Counted from the stretch's first letter, positions 1-8,135 are shown. The stretch: 20,114 nucleotides of DNA from RGIG9079 sp964567845 (GCA_964567845.1 CAZMOG010000033.1:1-20114), one strand, 5' to 3'. Numbers and translations are program-made. Notes: generated by a model from the sequence alone, not told the origin.

Positions 1-755
1 CCACCCTGAGCCTTAGCAAATGTATATGTCATACCACCGCAAAGAATCAAGTTATCAACCTTATCCATCAAGTTCTCGATAATTCCGATCTTTGTTGAAA
101 CCTTAGAACCTCCCATGATAGCGGTGAATGGACGCTTGATATCTTTCAAAATGTTATCGACAGCCTGAACCTCTTTCTCCATCAAGTAACCCAACATCTT
201 GCTATCCTCGTTGAAGTAGTCTGCAATAACAGCTGTTGAAGCGTGACGACGGTGAGCAGTTCCGAAAGCGTCATTGATATAGCAGTCTGCGTATGAAGCC
301 AAAGTCTTGGCAAACTCTTTCTGAGACACCTTCATTGCCTTCTTAGCATCGGCATACGCAGGATCCTCTTTATCGATACCAACAGGTTTCCCCTCCTCCT
401 CCGGATAGAAACGTAGGTTCTCTAACAACAAAACCTCGCCCGGTTGCAATGCAGCAGCTGCATCGGCAGCCTTAGCACAATCAGGAGCGAACTGAACGGT
501 AACACCCAACTTCTCAGAAACTGCCTCTACAATCTGGCTCAAAGAGAATTTAGCATTAACCTTACCTTTTGGCTTACCCATGTGTGACATGATAATCAAA
601 GCACCACCATCAGCCAAAACTTTCTTCAAAGTAGGAAGAGCTCCACGAATACGAGTGTCATCGGTAATCTTTCCCTCCTCGTTCAAAGGCACGTTGAAAT
701 CAACGCGAACAATTGCCTTTTTACCGGCAAAGTTGTAATTGTCAATAGTTTGCAT
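1..755 (-). CDS. pgk: Phosphoglycerate kinase (partial, C-terminal part off the left edge)
   Basis: Cytosolic glycolytic enzyme that transfers phosphate from 1,3-bisphosphoglycerate to ADP. The reverse-strand frame opens at ATG 755-753 and stays open to base 1, giving 251 complete residues of a family usually about 390-420 long. Visible motifs are VRVDFNVPL (residues 16-24), TDDTRIR (31-37), SHMGKPKGK (57-65), LENLRFYPEEEGK (111-123), NDAFGTAHRRHAST (161-174) and GGSKVSTKIGIIENLMDK (215-232). These cover the N-terminal substrate-binding domain, including the Asp/Asn/Arg and His positions that hold the phosphoglycerate, and the start of the nucleotide-binding domain. The missing part would carry the rest of the nucleotide site. 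The gene is divergent from tadA with a 111-bp gap. No frame damage is seen. The identification is firm; only completeness cannot be judged. Confidence 0.97.
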   Translation of the reverse strand, partial: MQTIDNYNFAGKKAIVRVDFNVPLNEEGKITDDTRIRGALPTLKKVLADGGALIIMSHMGKPKGKVNAKFSLSQIVEAVSEKLGVTVQFAPDCAKAADAAAALQPGEVLLLENLRFYPEEEGKPVGIDKEDPAYADAKKAMKVSQKEFAKTLASYADCYINDAFGTAHRRHASTAVIADYFNEDSKMLGYLMEKEVQAVDNILKDIKRPFTAIMGGSKVSTKIGIIENLMDKVDNLILCGGMTYTFAKAQG

Positions 756-866
756 CTTTGTGTATTTTTAAATTAATAATAATCTTTCGAAAAATTTCAA
801 AGGTTAAAGTTAAAAAGAATTTCTTTAGTTTTCAAGAATTTAAAAGAAAATAGCTAAACTTGCATT
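756..866. promoter_or_regulatory. Divergent pgk / tadA intergenic region
   Basis: AT-rich 111-bp gap between two divergent starts. On the plus strand TAAACTTG (855-862) resembles the Bacteroidota -7 box TAnnTTTG with one mismatch, and it ends only 4 nt before the tadA ATG. No clear TTG -33 element stands 19-21 nt upstream of it. On the minus strand TAACCTTTG (806-798) is a similar box with one extra base and could serve pgk, leaving a leader of about 35-40 nt. Both promoter calls are pattern inference. Confidence 0.4.
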
Positions 867-1310
867 ATGAACAGGGAGCAACAGGATATAGAATTTATGA
901 AAAAAGCCTTGGGCGAGGCCGGAATCGCAGAACACGAGGGAGAGATACCTGTGGGTGCAATTATTACTTGTCAAGGCAAAATCGTTGCACGTGCACATAA
1001 CCAAACCGAACGTCTCAACGATGTTACTGCCCATGCTGAGATTCTTGCTATCACTGCCGCATGTAACAAACTTGGAGGCAAATATCTGACCGACTGCACC
1101 ATTTATGTAACCATGGAGCCATGTGTAATGTGTGCCGGAGCGTTGGCATGGGCACAGATTGGCAGAATTGTCTATGGCGCCTTGGACCCCAAATGCGGTT
1201 ACGCCCGCATTCAGCCATCAATCCTGCACCCCAAAACCGAAGTTACAAGTGGAATTCTTGCCGATGAATGCAGTGCTATTGTTAAAGAGTTCTTCACAAA
1301 AAAGCGATAA
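867..1310 (+). CDS. tadA: tRNA-specific adenosine deaminase TadA
   Basis: Zinc-dependent deaminase that converts adenosine 34 to inosine in the tRNA-Arg(ACG) anticodon, allowing CGU/CGC/CGA decoding. The 147-aa length fits the family (about 150-165). The deaminase core is complete: EIPVGAI (26-32), the zinc and catalytic motif TAHAE (54-58, with His56 and proton-shuttle Glu58), and PCVMCAGAL (85-93, with zinc ligands Cys86 and Cys89). The Bacteroidota-style tail GYARIQPSILHPKTEV follows. The ATG at 867 is chosen because it gives the normal N-terminus. There is almost no room for a leader behind the candidate promoter box. It converges on aroA, and the short gap holds one copy of a dispersed repeat. 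A guanine or cytosine deaminase is a less likely alternative; the PCVMCAGA and HAE context favours TadA. Confidence 0.93.
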   Translation: MNREQQDIEFMKKALGEAGIAEHEGEIPVGAIITCQGKIVARAHNQTERLNDVTAHAEILAITAACNKLGGKYLTDCTIYVTMEPCVMCAGALAWAQIGRIVYGALDPKCGYARIQPSILHPKTEVTSGILADECSAIVKEFFTKKR

Positions 1311-1349
1311 GGCGGCTGTACTCGCTTCGCTCGGAAATGAAACCGTGCC

Positions 1350-1376
1350 AACTCCTAACTGATCACTCCTAACTAA
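1350..1376. repeat. 27-bp dispersed repeat, copy 1, at the tadA/aroA convergent junction
   Basis: This 27-bp stretch recurs at 10777-10803 with one mismatch (A at position 1362 here, G in the other copy). It contains CTCCTAA twice, 14 nt apart, giving it a roughly 7-bp rhythm that continues loosely into the aroA 3' end. It carries stop triplets on both strands, and the aroA stop codon (TAG, read from 1375 to 1373) lies inside it. Both copies sit where a plus-strand gene meets a minus-strand gene. Confidence 0.75.
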
Positions 1377-2590
1377 TCGATTCCTAATTGTCCAACCACT
1401 TGCCAATATGTTGGAAAAGACTTTGAAACCACCTCGCTATCAGCAATAACCACCCCATTACGCACAATTGCCGCCGGAGCAAATGCCATTGCCATTCTGT
1501 GATCCTTATAGGTTTCTACCGTTACCTTTTCATTCGATGGTATCAATTCTCCATCCCAATACAAAAGAGAATCGCCCTCCGATTTTACAACATACCCCAG
1601 TTTAAGCAACTCGTTCTTAAGGGCAGCAATTCTATCGGTCTCCTTGATTCTTAATGTTTCCACCCCGGTAAAACGGAACTTTACCCCTTTCAAACAACAA
1701 GCCACAGCAAATGATTGCACCAAATCGGGCATCAGATTGAAATTGTGCTCCAACTGCTCAACTGTTGTATGTTGACCCGAGATTTCAACTCCATTTTCGG
1801 TAAAATTGCACTTAACACCCAACATTCCCCATAGCTCAACCTGACAGGAATCACCCTGCAGACTGTTCTTTAATAAATCAGGCACAATAATCTTTATATC
1901 GGGAAGAAGACTTGCTATCTGAAAAATATATGAGGCAGCACTCCAATCGGCTTCAACTTTATATGTAACAGGAGAATAGCCGGTCGGCTCAATTATAACC
2001 ATATTATCCTGCCACTCTACTTTAGCCCCGAAAGTACGCATTATCGAAGCGGTCATATCGATATAGGGTCTTGAAGCAATATGCCCCTCCAATGATAATT
2101 TTAATCCATTGCGCATATTTGGAGCAATCATCATCAAGGCAGATATATATTGACTGCTAACCGAGGCAGGAACCGAAATCGCTCCGCCATTCAAATTACA
2201 ACCACTGATTTTAAGTGGAGGGAACCCCTCATTCTTCTCATAGTGAATTTCAGCACCCAACTCACGAAGTGCATTGACAAGAACCTCTATCGGACGCTCC
2301 TCCATTCTTGACGAACCGGTAATCCTCCACTCACCGGGGCGTTGTGCCAGAAAGGCGGTCAGAAAGCGCATTGCCGTGCCGGCGTGACCAATATTAAAAT
2401 CAGAACCCTCGCTCAACAAAGCTGCTACCATGGCATCGGTATCATCGCACTTCGCAACATTTAAAACCGGCGCCGATGCCCCCGACAGTGCATTGATAAT
2501 CAACACTCTGTTCGATATGCTCTTCGATGCAGGAAGCTTAACCTGAAACTCTTTTCCAACTTGGCGATATGTTAGCTCAGTATTACTCAT
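1373..2590 (-). CDS. aroA: 3-phosphoshikimate 1-carboxyvinyltransferase (EPSP synthase)
   Basis: Sixth step of the shikimate pathway: joins shikimate-3-phosphate and phosphoenolpyruvate to form EPSP. I start it at ATG 2590-2588, giving 405 residues, because this ATG overlaps the aroB stop as ATGA and leaves a normal N-terminus; the 15 extra upstream codons look like aroB read in another frame. Motifs are LPASKSISNR (19-28, the KS..R substrate-binding block), GHAGTAMRFLTA (68-79, PEP-binding loop), SSQYISAL (145-152), RIKETDRI (314-321, with catalytic-loop Glu/Asp/Arg) and DHRMAMAFAPAA (363-374). The C-terminal KSFPTYW is also typical. The length is near the 405-430 norm. It is probably translated together with aroB. 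The stop codon falls in a 27-bp repeat. Confidence 0.96.
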   Translation of the reverse strand: MSNTELTYRQVGKEFQVKLPASKSISNRVLIINALSGASAPVLNVAKCDDTDAMVAALLSEGSDFNIGHAGTAMRFLTAFLAQRPGEWRITGSSRMEERPIEVLVNALRELGAEIHYEKNEGFPPLKISGCNLNGGAISVPASVSSQYISALMMIAPNMRNGLKLSLEGHIASRPYIDMTASIMRTFGAKVEWQDNMVIIEPTGYSPVTYKVEADWSAASYIFQIASLLPDIKIIVPDLLKNSLQGDSCQVELWGMLGVKCNFTENGVEISGQHTTVEQLEHNFNLMPDLVQSFAVACCLKGVKFRFTGVETLRIKETDRIAALKNELLKLGYVVKSEGDSLLYWDGELIPSNEKVTVETYKDHRMAMAFAPAAIVRNGVVIADSEVVSKSFPTYWQVVGQLGID

Positions 2591-3624
2591 AACGGTAATT
2601 TTAACAAAACATCCAAAACCTCCTCTTTGGTACAATGCGAATTTATGGTAAAGGTTCCCGGCTCACTCATTAAAGTAAAGTTCACGCCGTTACCATCGTT
2701 TTTCTTATCGTGCAACATCAGAGCGTACAACTCTTCACTTGTAGGCGAGGCCGGATATTTTGGATAAATTGATTGTATATACTCAATAATGGTATTGGCC
2801 AACTCCCGATTAAAACCACACTTCATTACCGACATCTCTATCGCACCTATCAATCCGTATGCCACTGAGTGACCATGATACCACTCCTTACCAATTTCAA
2901 TTGTATAACTTTCAATCGCATGGCCATAGGTGTGGCCCAAATTCAAAGCCTTACGCACACCTTTCTCGGTGGGATCTTCATCAACAACTCGCTCTTTTAC
3001 AGCAACAGACTCTCGTAGGATTTGCAAGAATTCAAGCGCAGACACATTTTTCAGATCAACTTGCATAATCTTATCGAGCGATTCATAACTGCACAAAAGT
3101 GCATGTTTAATCATCTCGGCATAACCACTAATCACCTCAGAATGAGGCAAGGTTGCAAGAAAACTATTGTCAATGATTACCAACTCCGGAATAGAAAAGA
3201 CCCCTATCTCATTCTTAAAGCCCATAAAATTCACTCCTGTCTTACCTCCAACCGAGGCATCGACCTGAGAAAGAAGAGTTGTCGGGATATTCACACATCG
3301 CACACCACGCTTAAAACACGCAGCAGCAAAGCCCCCTAAATCGGTAACAACTCCACCTCCAAGATTCACAACAACTGAATCCCGACGGGCTGCCCCCTGC
3401 TCTAAACGCTCCCATACATATTGGACGGATTCGAGACTCTTTGAGCCCTCGCCTGTACCAATCTCTATTATGTTTTGTGGTAATATCTCAACCCCCTCTA
3501 AAAGGGGCAAGCAATTCTCACGGCTATTCTTATCAACAACCAAAAAGCGCATAGGAACCGCCACCTTTGAAAGGTGAACATTCAACTCATGAGCCACCTG
3601 ATTTGTAAAGACAATTTTACCCAT
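2587..3624 (-). CDS. aroB: 3-dehydroquinate synthase
   Basis: NAD- and metal-dependent cyclisation of DAHP to 3-dehydroquinate, the second step of the shikimate pathway. The start is taken at ATG 3624-3622 (345 aa); a GTG nine codons upstream would add a non-family extension. Motifs are NLGGGVVTDLGGF (87-99, NAD-binding glycine loop), IPTTLLSQVDASVGGKTG (113-130), GYAEMIKHA (167-175, metal-ligand Glu170), LNLGHTYGHAIE (227-238, metal-ligand His231) and HGHSVAYG (250-257, third metal-ligand region). The length is typical for the family (340-370). It is the first gene of the aroB-aroA unit, whose reading frames overlap by 4 nt, suggesting translational coupling. A TAACTTTG box at 3674-3667 is the likely promoter. 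It is divergent from dprA. Confidence 0.97.
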   Translation of the reverse strand: MGKIVFTNQVAHELNVHLSKVAVPMRFLVVDKNSRENCLPLLEGVEILPQNIIEIGTGEGSKSLESVQYVWERLEQGAARRDSVVVNLGGGVVTDLGGFAAACFKRGVRCVNIPTTLLSQVDASVGGKTGVNFMGFKNEIGVFSIPELVIIDNSFLATLPHSEVISGYAEMIKHALLCSYESLDKIMQVDLKNVSALEFLQILRESVAVKERVVDEDPTEKGVRKALNLGHTYGHAIESYTIEIGKEWYHGHSVAYGLIGAIEMSVMKCGFNRELANTIIEYIQSIYPKYPASPTSEELYALMLHDKKNDGNGVNFTLMSEPGTFTINSHCTKEEVLDVLLKLPL

Positions 3625-3666
3625 AAATTTCCACCAATTATATATAATCACTGAATTTTATTGAGA

Positions 3667-3674
3667 CAAAGTTA
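3667..3674 (-). promoter_or_regulatory. Candidate -7 box of the aroB-aroA promoter
   Basis: On the minus strand this reads TAACTTTG, an exact match to the Bacteroidota consensus TAnnTTTG, about 43 nt upstream of the aroB ATG. A TTG lies at 3695-3693, leaving an 18-nt spacer, slightly short of the usual 19-21. Confidence 0.6.
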
Positions 3675-3695
3675 CCTATTTTCAAACAAAAACAA

Positions 3696-3703
3696 TAGCT
3701 TTG
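3696..3703 (+). promoter_or_regulatory. Candidate -7 box of the dprA promoter
   Basis: TAGCTTTG, an exact TAnnTTTG match on the plus strand, ends 25 nt before the dprA ATG. Only a weak GTTA stands where a TTG -33 box is expected. It is nearly back-to-back with the aroB box, with 21 nt between them. Confidence 0.55.
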
Positions 3704-3728
3704 CAGTAAATTTTACTTTATATAAATT

Positions 3729-4841
3729 ATGTTGTTACACCATATTTGCAAAATTGCAGTCAACCTAATGCCCCAGCTCAATAGAGTGTCAATGATTCCC
3801 TTCTGGGAGGAGCTTGGCGGCATTACTGAAATTGAAAGATTGGATAGAAAAAAGTGGGACGAACTGTGTTTAGAGCATGGCGTTCACCCCAAAAACGCAG
3901 AAAGAGAGAGTGCCATTCAAAGGGCAATGGGCGAGGCCTCGCTTATGGAGAAATACGGGATTTCTCTACTATGCTACGACGATTATAACTATCCTCAACA
4001 ACTACTTGAGTGTCCCGATGCTCCATTGGTGCTATATTACAAAGGTATAATAGAGCCGAACAGAGATACTCTTGCCATAGTAGGTACAAGAAGTGCATCG
4101 CATGAGTGCAAAGAGATTATCAACGATATTGTTAGAAAGATAGGCGAATGTGAGAATCAGCCAATTATCATAAGCGGATTGGCTCACGGCATTGATATAT
4201 GCGCACAAAGAGCCGCACTTGAGAACGGGTTAACAACATATGCTGTTGTTGCTCACGGTTTGGGAATGATATATCCGGCAGCAAACCGCAATATAGCAAA
4301 CAGAATTATTAACGAGCAAAGGGGAGCTATATTTTCGGAATATCCATGCAACTATCAGCCGCAAAAGTATCTGTTTCTGGAACGAAACAGAATCATTGCA
4401 GGCATGGCCAACTGGTTGCTTGTCGGGGAATCAAGTTTAAAGGGCGGCTCAATGGTAACAGCCAAAATTGCCTTTTCGTATGGTCGCGAAATAATGGCAA
4501 TCCCCGGTTCGCCACTTAATCCAAATGCCCAAGGATGCAATCAATTGATTAAGCATAACATGGCCGCACTCATAGAAAATGGCATAGATCTGATTGAAAA
4601 CATAGGCCTTAAAATAAGAGTAACCAACAAGAAGAATAATAGATGTGACAATATAGCCTTAACTATCGACGAAAAAGTGATTCTTGACTCCCTAAGGCGC
4701 CAAACAACCCCTCTAAACATTAATGAAATTGCGAGAATAACAAGGATAGCTCAAAACGCATTGCCAATAATGTTACTTAACCTGGAAATGAATTCGCTAA
4801 TTTATGCACTTCCGGGTGAAAATTACAAAATTCGCAAATAA
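3729..4841 (+). CDS. dprA: DNA-processing protein DprA (Smf family)
   Basis: Binds incoming single-stranded DNA in natural transformation and loads RecA; it is also kept in many bacteria not known to be competent. The protein is 370 aa. The Rossmann-like core shows LAIVGTRSASHECKE (115-129), IISGLAHGIDICAQRAA (147-163), HGLGMIYPAANRNIA (176-190), FLERNRIIAGMA (216-227), SSLKGGSMVTA (235-245) and AIPGSP (257-262). After residue about 300 there is a short winged-helix-like C-terminal domain (LTIDEKVILDSL to YKIRK). The N-terminal 80 residues look like the helical extension common in this family. The ATG at 3729 follows a well-placed promoter box. No other competence gene is in the window, so its role here cannot be told from context. 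Confidence 0.93.
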   Translation: MLLHHICKIAVNLMPQLNRVSMIPFWEELGGITEIERLDRKKWDELCLEHGVHPKNAERESAIQRAMGEASLMEKYGISLLCYDDYNYPQQLLECPDAPLVLYYKGIIEPNRDTLAIVGTRSASHECKEIINDIVRKIGECENQPIIISGLAHGIDICAQRAALENGLTTYAVVAHGLGMIYPAANRNIANRIINEQRGAIFSEYPCNYQPQKYLFLERNRIIAGMANWLLVGESSLKGGSMVTAKIAFSYGREIMAIPGSPLNPNAQGCNQLIKHNMAALIENGIDLIENIGLKIRVTNKKNNRCDNIALTIDEKVILDSLRRQTTPLNINEIARITRIAQNALPIMLLNLEMNSLIYALPGENYKIRK

Positions 4842-4855
4842 AACAAGAGATTTTC

Positions 4856-4887
4856 ATTGCTTTCCCCAAAAAGATTATCTAACTTTG
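4856..4887 (+). promoter_or_regulatory. gdhA promoter (Bacteroidota type)
   Basis: ATTG at 4856-4859, a 20-nt spacer, then TAACTTTG at 4880-4887. Both box sequences and the spacing fit the Bacteroidota primary sigma consensus. The predicted start of transcription lies near 4893, leaving a leader of about 30 nt. The leader is A-rich just before the ATG, as is common in this phylum, and shows no Shine-Dalgarno. Confidence 0.7.
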
Positions 4888-4924
4888 AGTGCTTTTATAC
4901 ACATTAGCATACACAATAAAAGAT

Positions 4925-6259
4925 ATGAAACCTGAAATTAAAGAGTTCATCGACGCCTTAAAGGCGAGAACGGTGGGTGAATCGGAGTTTCACCAGGCCG
5001 TAGAAGAGGTTATTGAAACTGTATGGGATACCTATCAGGCAAACCCTAAGTACAAGGCCAACAAAATCTTAGAAAAGATGGTAGAGCCAGAGCGAGTTAT
5101 CATGTTCCGTGTTCCATGGATTGATGACAAGGGCGAGGTGCAGATTAACCGTGGCTACCGTGTTCAATTCAACAGCGCAATCGGACCTTACAAGGGAGGT
5201 TTGCGTTTCCACCCATCTGTTACACTTGGCGGATTGAAATTTTTAGGATTTGAGCAGACCTTTAAGAACGCTCTTACAACATTGCCTATGGGTGGTGGTA
5301 AAGGAGGTTCTGACTTCAATCCAAAGGGAAAATCAGACAACGAGGTTATGCGCTTTTGCCAGAGCTTCATGACAGAGCTATGCAAATATATTGGAGCTGA
5401 TACCGACGTTCCAGCAGGAGACATTGGAGTTGGCGCAAGAGAGATTGGCTATCTGTTCGGACAATACAAAAGAATACAGAATGTATTCACCGGAGTATTA
5501 ACAGGAAAGAACAGAGAGTTCGGAGGATCACGCGTTCGTCCCGAGGCTACCGGTTACGGAACTGTTTACTTTGCTCAACACATGTTGGCACACCTTGATC
5601 AGGAGATTAAGGGCAAGACAGTTGCCATTTCAGGATTCGGAAATGTTGCATGGGGTGCAGCTCAGAAACTTGTTCAACTTGGAGCCAAATTAGTTACAAT
5701 ATCAGGGCCTGACGGATACATTTACGATGAGAATGGAATTACCGAAGAGGGCGTTGACTTCATGTTGGAGCTAAGAGCTTCCAACAACGATGTTGTAGCA
5801 CCATACGCAGAGCGTTTCGGTGCAAAATTCGTTCCAGGAAAGAAACCATGGGAGGTTAAGTGCGACATTGCATTCCCATGTGCAATTCAGAACGAGTTGA
5901 ACGAAGAGGATGCAAAGACATTGGTTGCAAACGGATGCCAAATGGTTGTCGAGACATCGAACATGGGTTGTACAGCAGAGGCTGTCAAGTATTTGAACGA
6001 GCACATCGTATTCGCACCCGGTAAGGCTGCAAACGCAGGAGGTGTTGCAGTATCTGGACTTGAAATGACCCAGAACTCTATGCGCTACAGCTGGAGCGCA
6101 AAAGAGGTTGATGCAAAATTGTCTGAGATTATGAAGGAGATTCATGACACTTGTGTTAAGTATGGCAAGGGCGCAGGCAAGATTGACTACGTTAAGGGCG
6201 CAAATGTTGGAGGCTTCATAAAAGTTGCCGACGCTATGTGCGCACAAGGACACGTATAA
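4925..6259 (+). CDS. gdhA: NADP-type glutamate dehydrogenase (small hexameric class)
   Basis: Cytosolic reversible reductive amination of 2-oxoglutarate by ammonia to glutamate. I start at ATG 4925 (444 aa). A longer frame from GTG 4889 would begin inside the promoter and is rejected. Motifs are GPYKGGLRFHPSV (87-99), QTFKNALTTLPMGGGKGGSDF (111-131, with substrate-binding Lys114 and catalytic Lys126), DVPAGDIGVGAREIGYLFGQY (161-181, with Asp166) and the dinucleotide fold VAISGFGNVAWGAA (233-246). The length matches the roughly 445-aa bacterial class that mostly uses NADPH; cofactor choice is inferred from length and class, not proved. Codon use is noticeably uniform, which suggests high expression. 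It appears to be a single-gene unit with its own promoter and a downstream hairpin. Confidence 0.94.
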   Translation: MKPEIKEFIDALKARTVGESEFHQAVEEVIETVWDTYQANPKYKANKILEKMVEPERVIMFRVPWIDDKGEVQINRGYRVQFNSAIGPYKGGLRFHPSVTLGGLKFLGFEQTFKNALTTLPMGGGKGGSDFNPKGKSDNEVMRFCQSFMTELCKYIGADTDVPAGDIGVGAREIGYLFGQYKRIQNVFTGVLTGKNREFGGSRVRPEATGYGTVYFAQHMLAHLDQEIKGKTVAISGFGNVAWGAAQKLVQLGAKLVTISGPDGYIYDENGITEEGVDFMLELRASNNDVVAPYAERFGAKFVPGKKPWEVKCDIAFPCAIQNELNEEDAKTLVANGCQMVVETSNMGCTAEAVKYLNEHIVFAPGKAANAGGVAVSGLEMTQNSMRYSWSAKEVDAKLSEIMKEIHDTCVKYGKGAGKIDYVKGANVGGFIKVADAMCAQGHV

Positions 6260-6277
6260 AAGTTTCAAATATACAAA

Positions 6278-6307
6278 TAAGGGTGGCAATATGATATGCC
6301 ACCCTTA
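6278..6307 (+). terminator. Hairpin after gdhA (terminator-like, without U-tract)
   Basis: Perfect 11-bp inverted repeat, TAAGGGTGGCA (6278-6288) and TGCCACCCTTA (6297-6307), around an 8-nt loop. It starts 18 nt after the gdhA stop. A clear T-run does not follow, so it may act as a weak terminator or mainly protect the gdhA mRNA 3' end. Confidence 0.6.
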
Positions 6308-6336
6308 CTATATCTAAACATACACCTTATTTATTA

Positions 6337-7101
6337 ATGAATACTTTCATTGATACACATGGGCACCTTTATGCCGAAGAGTTTGACTCAGATAGAGACG
6401 AAGTTGTAGCAAGAGCTTTATCACAAGGAGTTGAAACCATAATTCTACCCGACATTGATTCATCGACACGTGAAAGCATGTTTCAATTAGAGGCAGAATA
6501 CAGTAAAAATATGCACGCACTCATCGGACTTCATCCCACATCGGTAAAAGATGACTACAAACAGGAGATTCGATTAATCGAGAAGGAGTTACTACAACGC
6601 ACTTTTATTGGCATTGGTGAAATTGGACTTGATTACTATTGGGACACCTCTATGCGCAGCGAGCAGATATACTCATTTGAATACCAACTTGGATTGGCTC
6701 AGGATCTGCATCTGCCTGTTGTTATACACTCAAGAAAATCACTCGATGATATTTTTATCTCACTAAAACGATTCCCACAGGTTCAGGGAATTCTGCACTG
6801 CTTTCCCGGTGACACAAACCACGCTAAACGTGCTATAGATATGGGTTTTAAAATTGGCGTCGGAGGTGTTGTTACCTTTAAAAACGCAAAACTTGCCGAG
6901 GTAGTAAAGGAGATAGGAGTAGAAAACATTGTACTTGAAACCGATGCCCCCTATCTGACCCCGGCCCCCCACCGGGGGAAACGCAATGAAAGCAGTTACA
7001 TTCCAATAATCGGAAACTTCATTGCCAACCTAATGGAACTGCCCATAGAAGAGATAGCAACATTAACAACGAACAACGCAAAGAAACTATTTAAAATATA
7101 A
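6337..7101 (+). CDS. tatD: TatD family metal-dependent deoxyribonuclease
   Basis: Cytosolic metal-dependent hydrolase of the TIM-barrel amidohydrolase type; characterised members have 3'-5' exonuclease activity on DNA or RNA. The 254-aa protein shows the full set of metal-ligand motifs: DTHGHL (6-11, His8 and His10), GIGEIGLDYYWD (92-103, Glu95), VVIHSRKS (128-135, His131), ILHCFPG (152-158, His154) and LETDAPYLTPAPHRGKRNE (200-218, Asp203). The length is normal (250-270). The following asparaginase gene begins 5 nt after its stop, so the two are very probably cotranscribed. The exact substrate of TatD-family members is often uncertain; the family call is firm, the gene name slightly less so. 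Confidence 0.92.
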   Translation: MNTFIDTHGHLYAEEFDSDRDEVVARALSQGVETIILPDIDSSTRESMFQLEAEYSKNMHALIGLHPTSVKDDYKQEIRLIEKELLQRTFIGIGEIGLDYYWDTSMRSEQIYSFEYQLGLAQDLHLPVVIHSRKSLDDIFISLKRFPQVQGILHCFPGDTNHAKRAIDMGFKIGVGGVVTFKNAKLAEVVKEIGVENIVLETDAPYLTPAPHRGKRNESSYIPIIGNFIANLMELPIEEIATLTTNNAKKLFKI

Positions 7102-7106
7102 AACAA

Positions 7107-8129
7107 ATGAGTAAAGCAGTCCTTATTATATACACCGGTGGTACAATTGGTATGGTACAAGACCCGACTACGGGCAGCTTAAAACCATTCGATTTCGAAA
7201 ACATTGCCTCGGCCGTTCCCGAAATTTCAGAATTCAAATTCAGAATTGATCACTACGCCTTACCCGAGATTATCGATTCATCGGACATTAACCCCGATTC
7301 ATGGAAGACAATGTGCGATATAATCATCGAAAACTATGACAAATATCATGGTTTCGTTATTCTGCATGGAACCGACACTATGGCATATTCAGCCAGTGCA
7401 TTGAGTTTTATGCTGCAAAATTTGACTAAACCAATCATCTTTACCGGCTCACAATTGCCTATCGGCCACATCAGGACCGACGGTCGCGAGAATCTTCTTG
7501 CAGCAATTCAGATAGCCGGAGCTGAAGAGAATGGGAGTCCGGTTGTAAGCGAGGTTTGTATATTCTTCGGACATCGTCTGCTACGAGGCAACAGAACCAA
7601 CAAACTAAACGCAGAGCGATTTGATGCATTCCAATCTCCGAACTTTCCTGCCCTCGCCGAGGTTGGAATACACATAACATACAACAAACCGCTTATTCGT
7701 CACATCACCCCAACCGGTCCCATTATGGCCGATTGCCGTTATGACAATAACATAGTAATATTAAAACTATTCCCGGGCATTAAAAATGAAATAATCGCCT
7801 CGGTTTTGGAGACAAAGGGGCTGCGCGGAGTGATTTTAGAGAGCTACGGTTCGGGCAATGCTCCCTCAAATAGCGAATTTTTAACAATAATTAACAACGC
7901 TGTAAAGCGTGGAATTGTTCTATATAATGTTACCCAATGCGTAGGCGGGCATGTTGAGATGGGAAGATATGCGACCAGCAACTCCTTACTAAATATCGGT
8001 GTTATAGGCGGTTACGACATAACCACCGAGGCTGCTGTCTGTAAATTAATGTGTTTAGCAGGACGCTATGACAAGCCGGAAGAGATAAAAAAACACTTGA
8101 TTTACAATTTAAGAGGAGAAATTAGTTAA
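7107..8129 (+). CDS. ansA: Type I (cytosolic) L-asparaginase
   Basis: Hydrolyses asparagine to aspartate and ammonia. The 340-aa protein has no signal peptide, which together with its sequence points to the cytosolic type I class and not the periplasmic type II. Motifs are IYTGGTIGM (8-16, nucleophile Thr13), ILHGTDTMAYSASALSFML (85-103, with Thr89 and Asp90), TGSQLPIG (113-120) and RGNRTNK (160-166, catalytic Lys166). The first two thirds align closely by eye with Escherichia coli AnsA as I recall it. It lies 5 nt downstream of tatD in an apparent two-gene operon. A gatD-type amidotransferase subunit shares some motifs but is longer and sits with gatE, which is absent here. Confidence 0.93.
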   Translation: MSKAVLIIYTGGTIGMVQDPTTGSLKPFDFENIASAVPEISEFKFRIDHYALPEIIDSSDINPDSWKTMCDIIIENYDKYHGFVILHGTDTMAYSASALSFMLQNLTKPIIFTGSQLPIGHIRTDGRENLLAAIQIAGAEENGSPVVSEVCIFFGHRLLRGNRTNKLNAERFDAFQSPNFPALAEVGIHITYNKPLIRHITPTGPIMADCRYDNNIVILKLFPGIKNEIIASVLETKGLRGVILESYGSGNAPSNSEFLTIINNAVKRGIVLYNVTQCVGGHVEMGRYATSNSLLNIGVIGGYDITTEAAVCKLMCLAGRYDKPEEIKKHLIYNLRGEIS

Positions 8130-8135
8130 ATTTTA

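Noticed and set aside
1350..1400. Heptad-like CTCCTAA repeats considered as a CRISPR or satellite array
   Set aside because: Units are too short and too few, there are no spacers, and part of the stretch encodes the aroA C-terminus.
3022..3339. 105-codon plus-strand frame inside aroB
   Set aside because: Antisense to a clearly intact aroB, with no start context or family resemblance.
4889..4924. Longer N-terminus for glutamate dehydrogenase from GTG 4889
   Set aside because: The GTG lies 2 nt after the promoter -7 box, at or before the expected transcription start, and the extra 12 residues are not family-like.
5771..6289. 172-codon minus-strand frame rich in Cys and Leu
   Set aside because: It lies fully antisense to gdhA, its composition reflects the complementary codons, and it has no recognisable domain.
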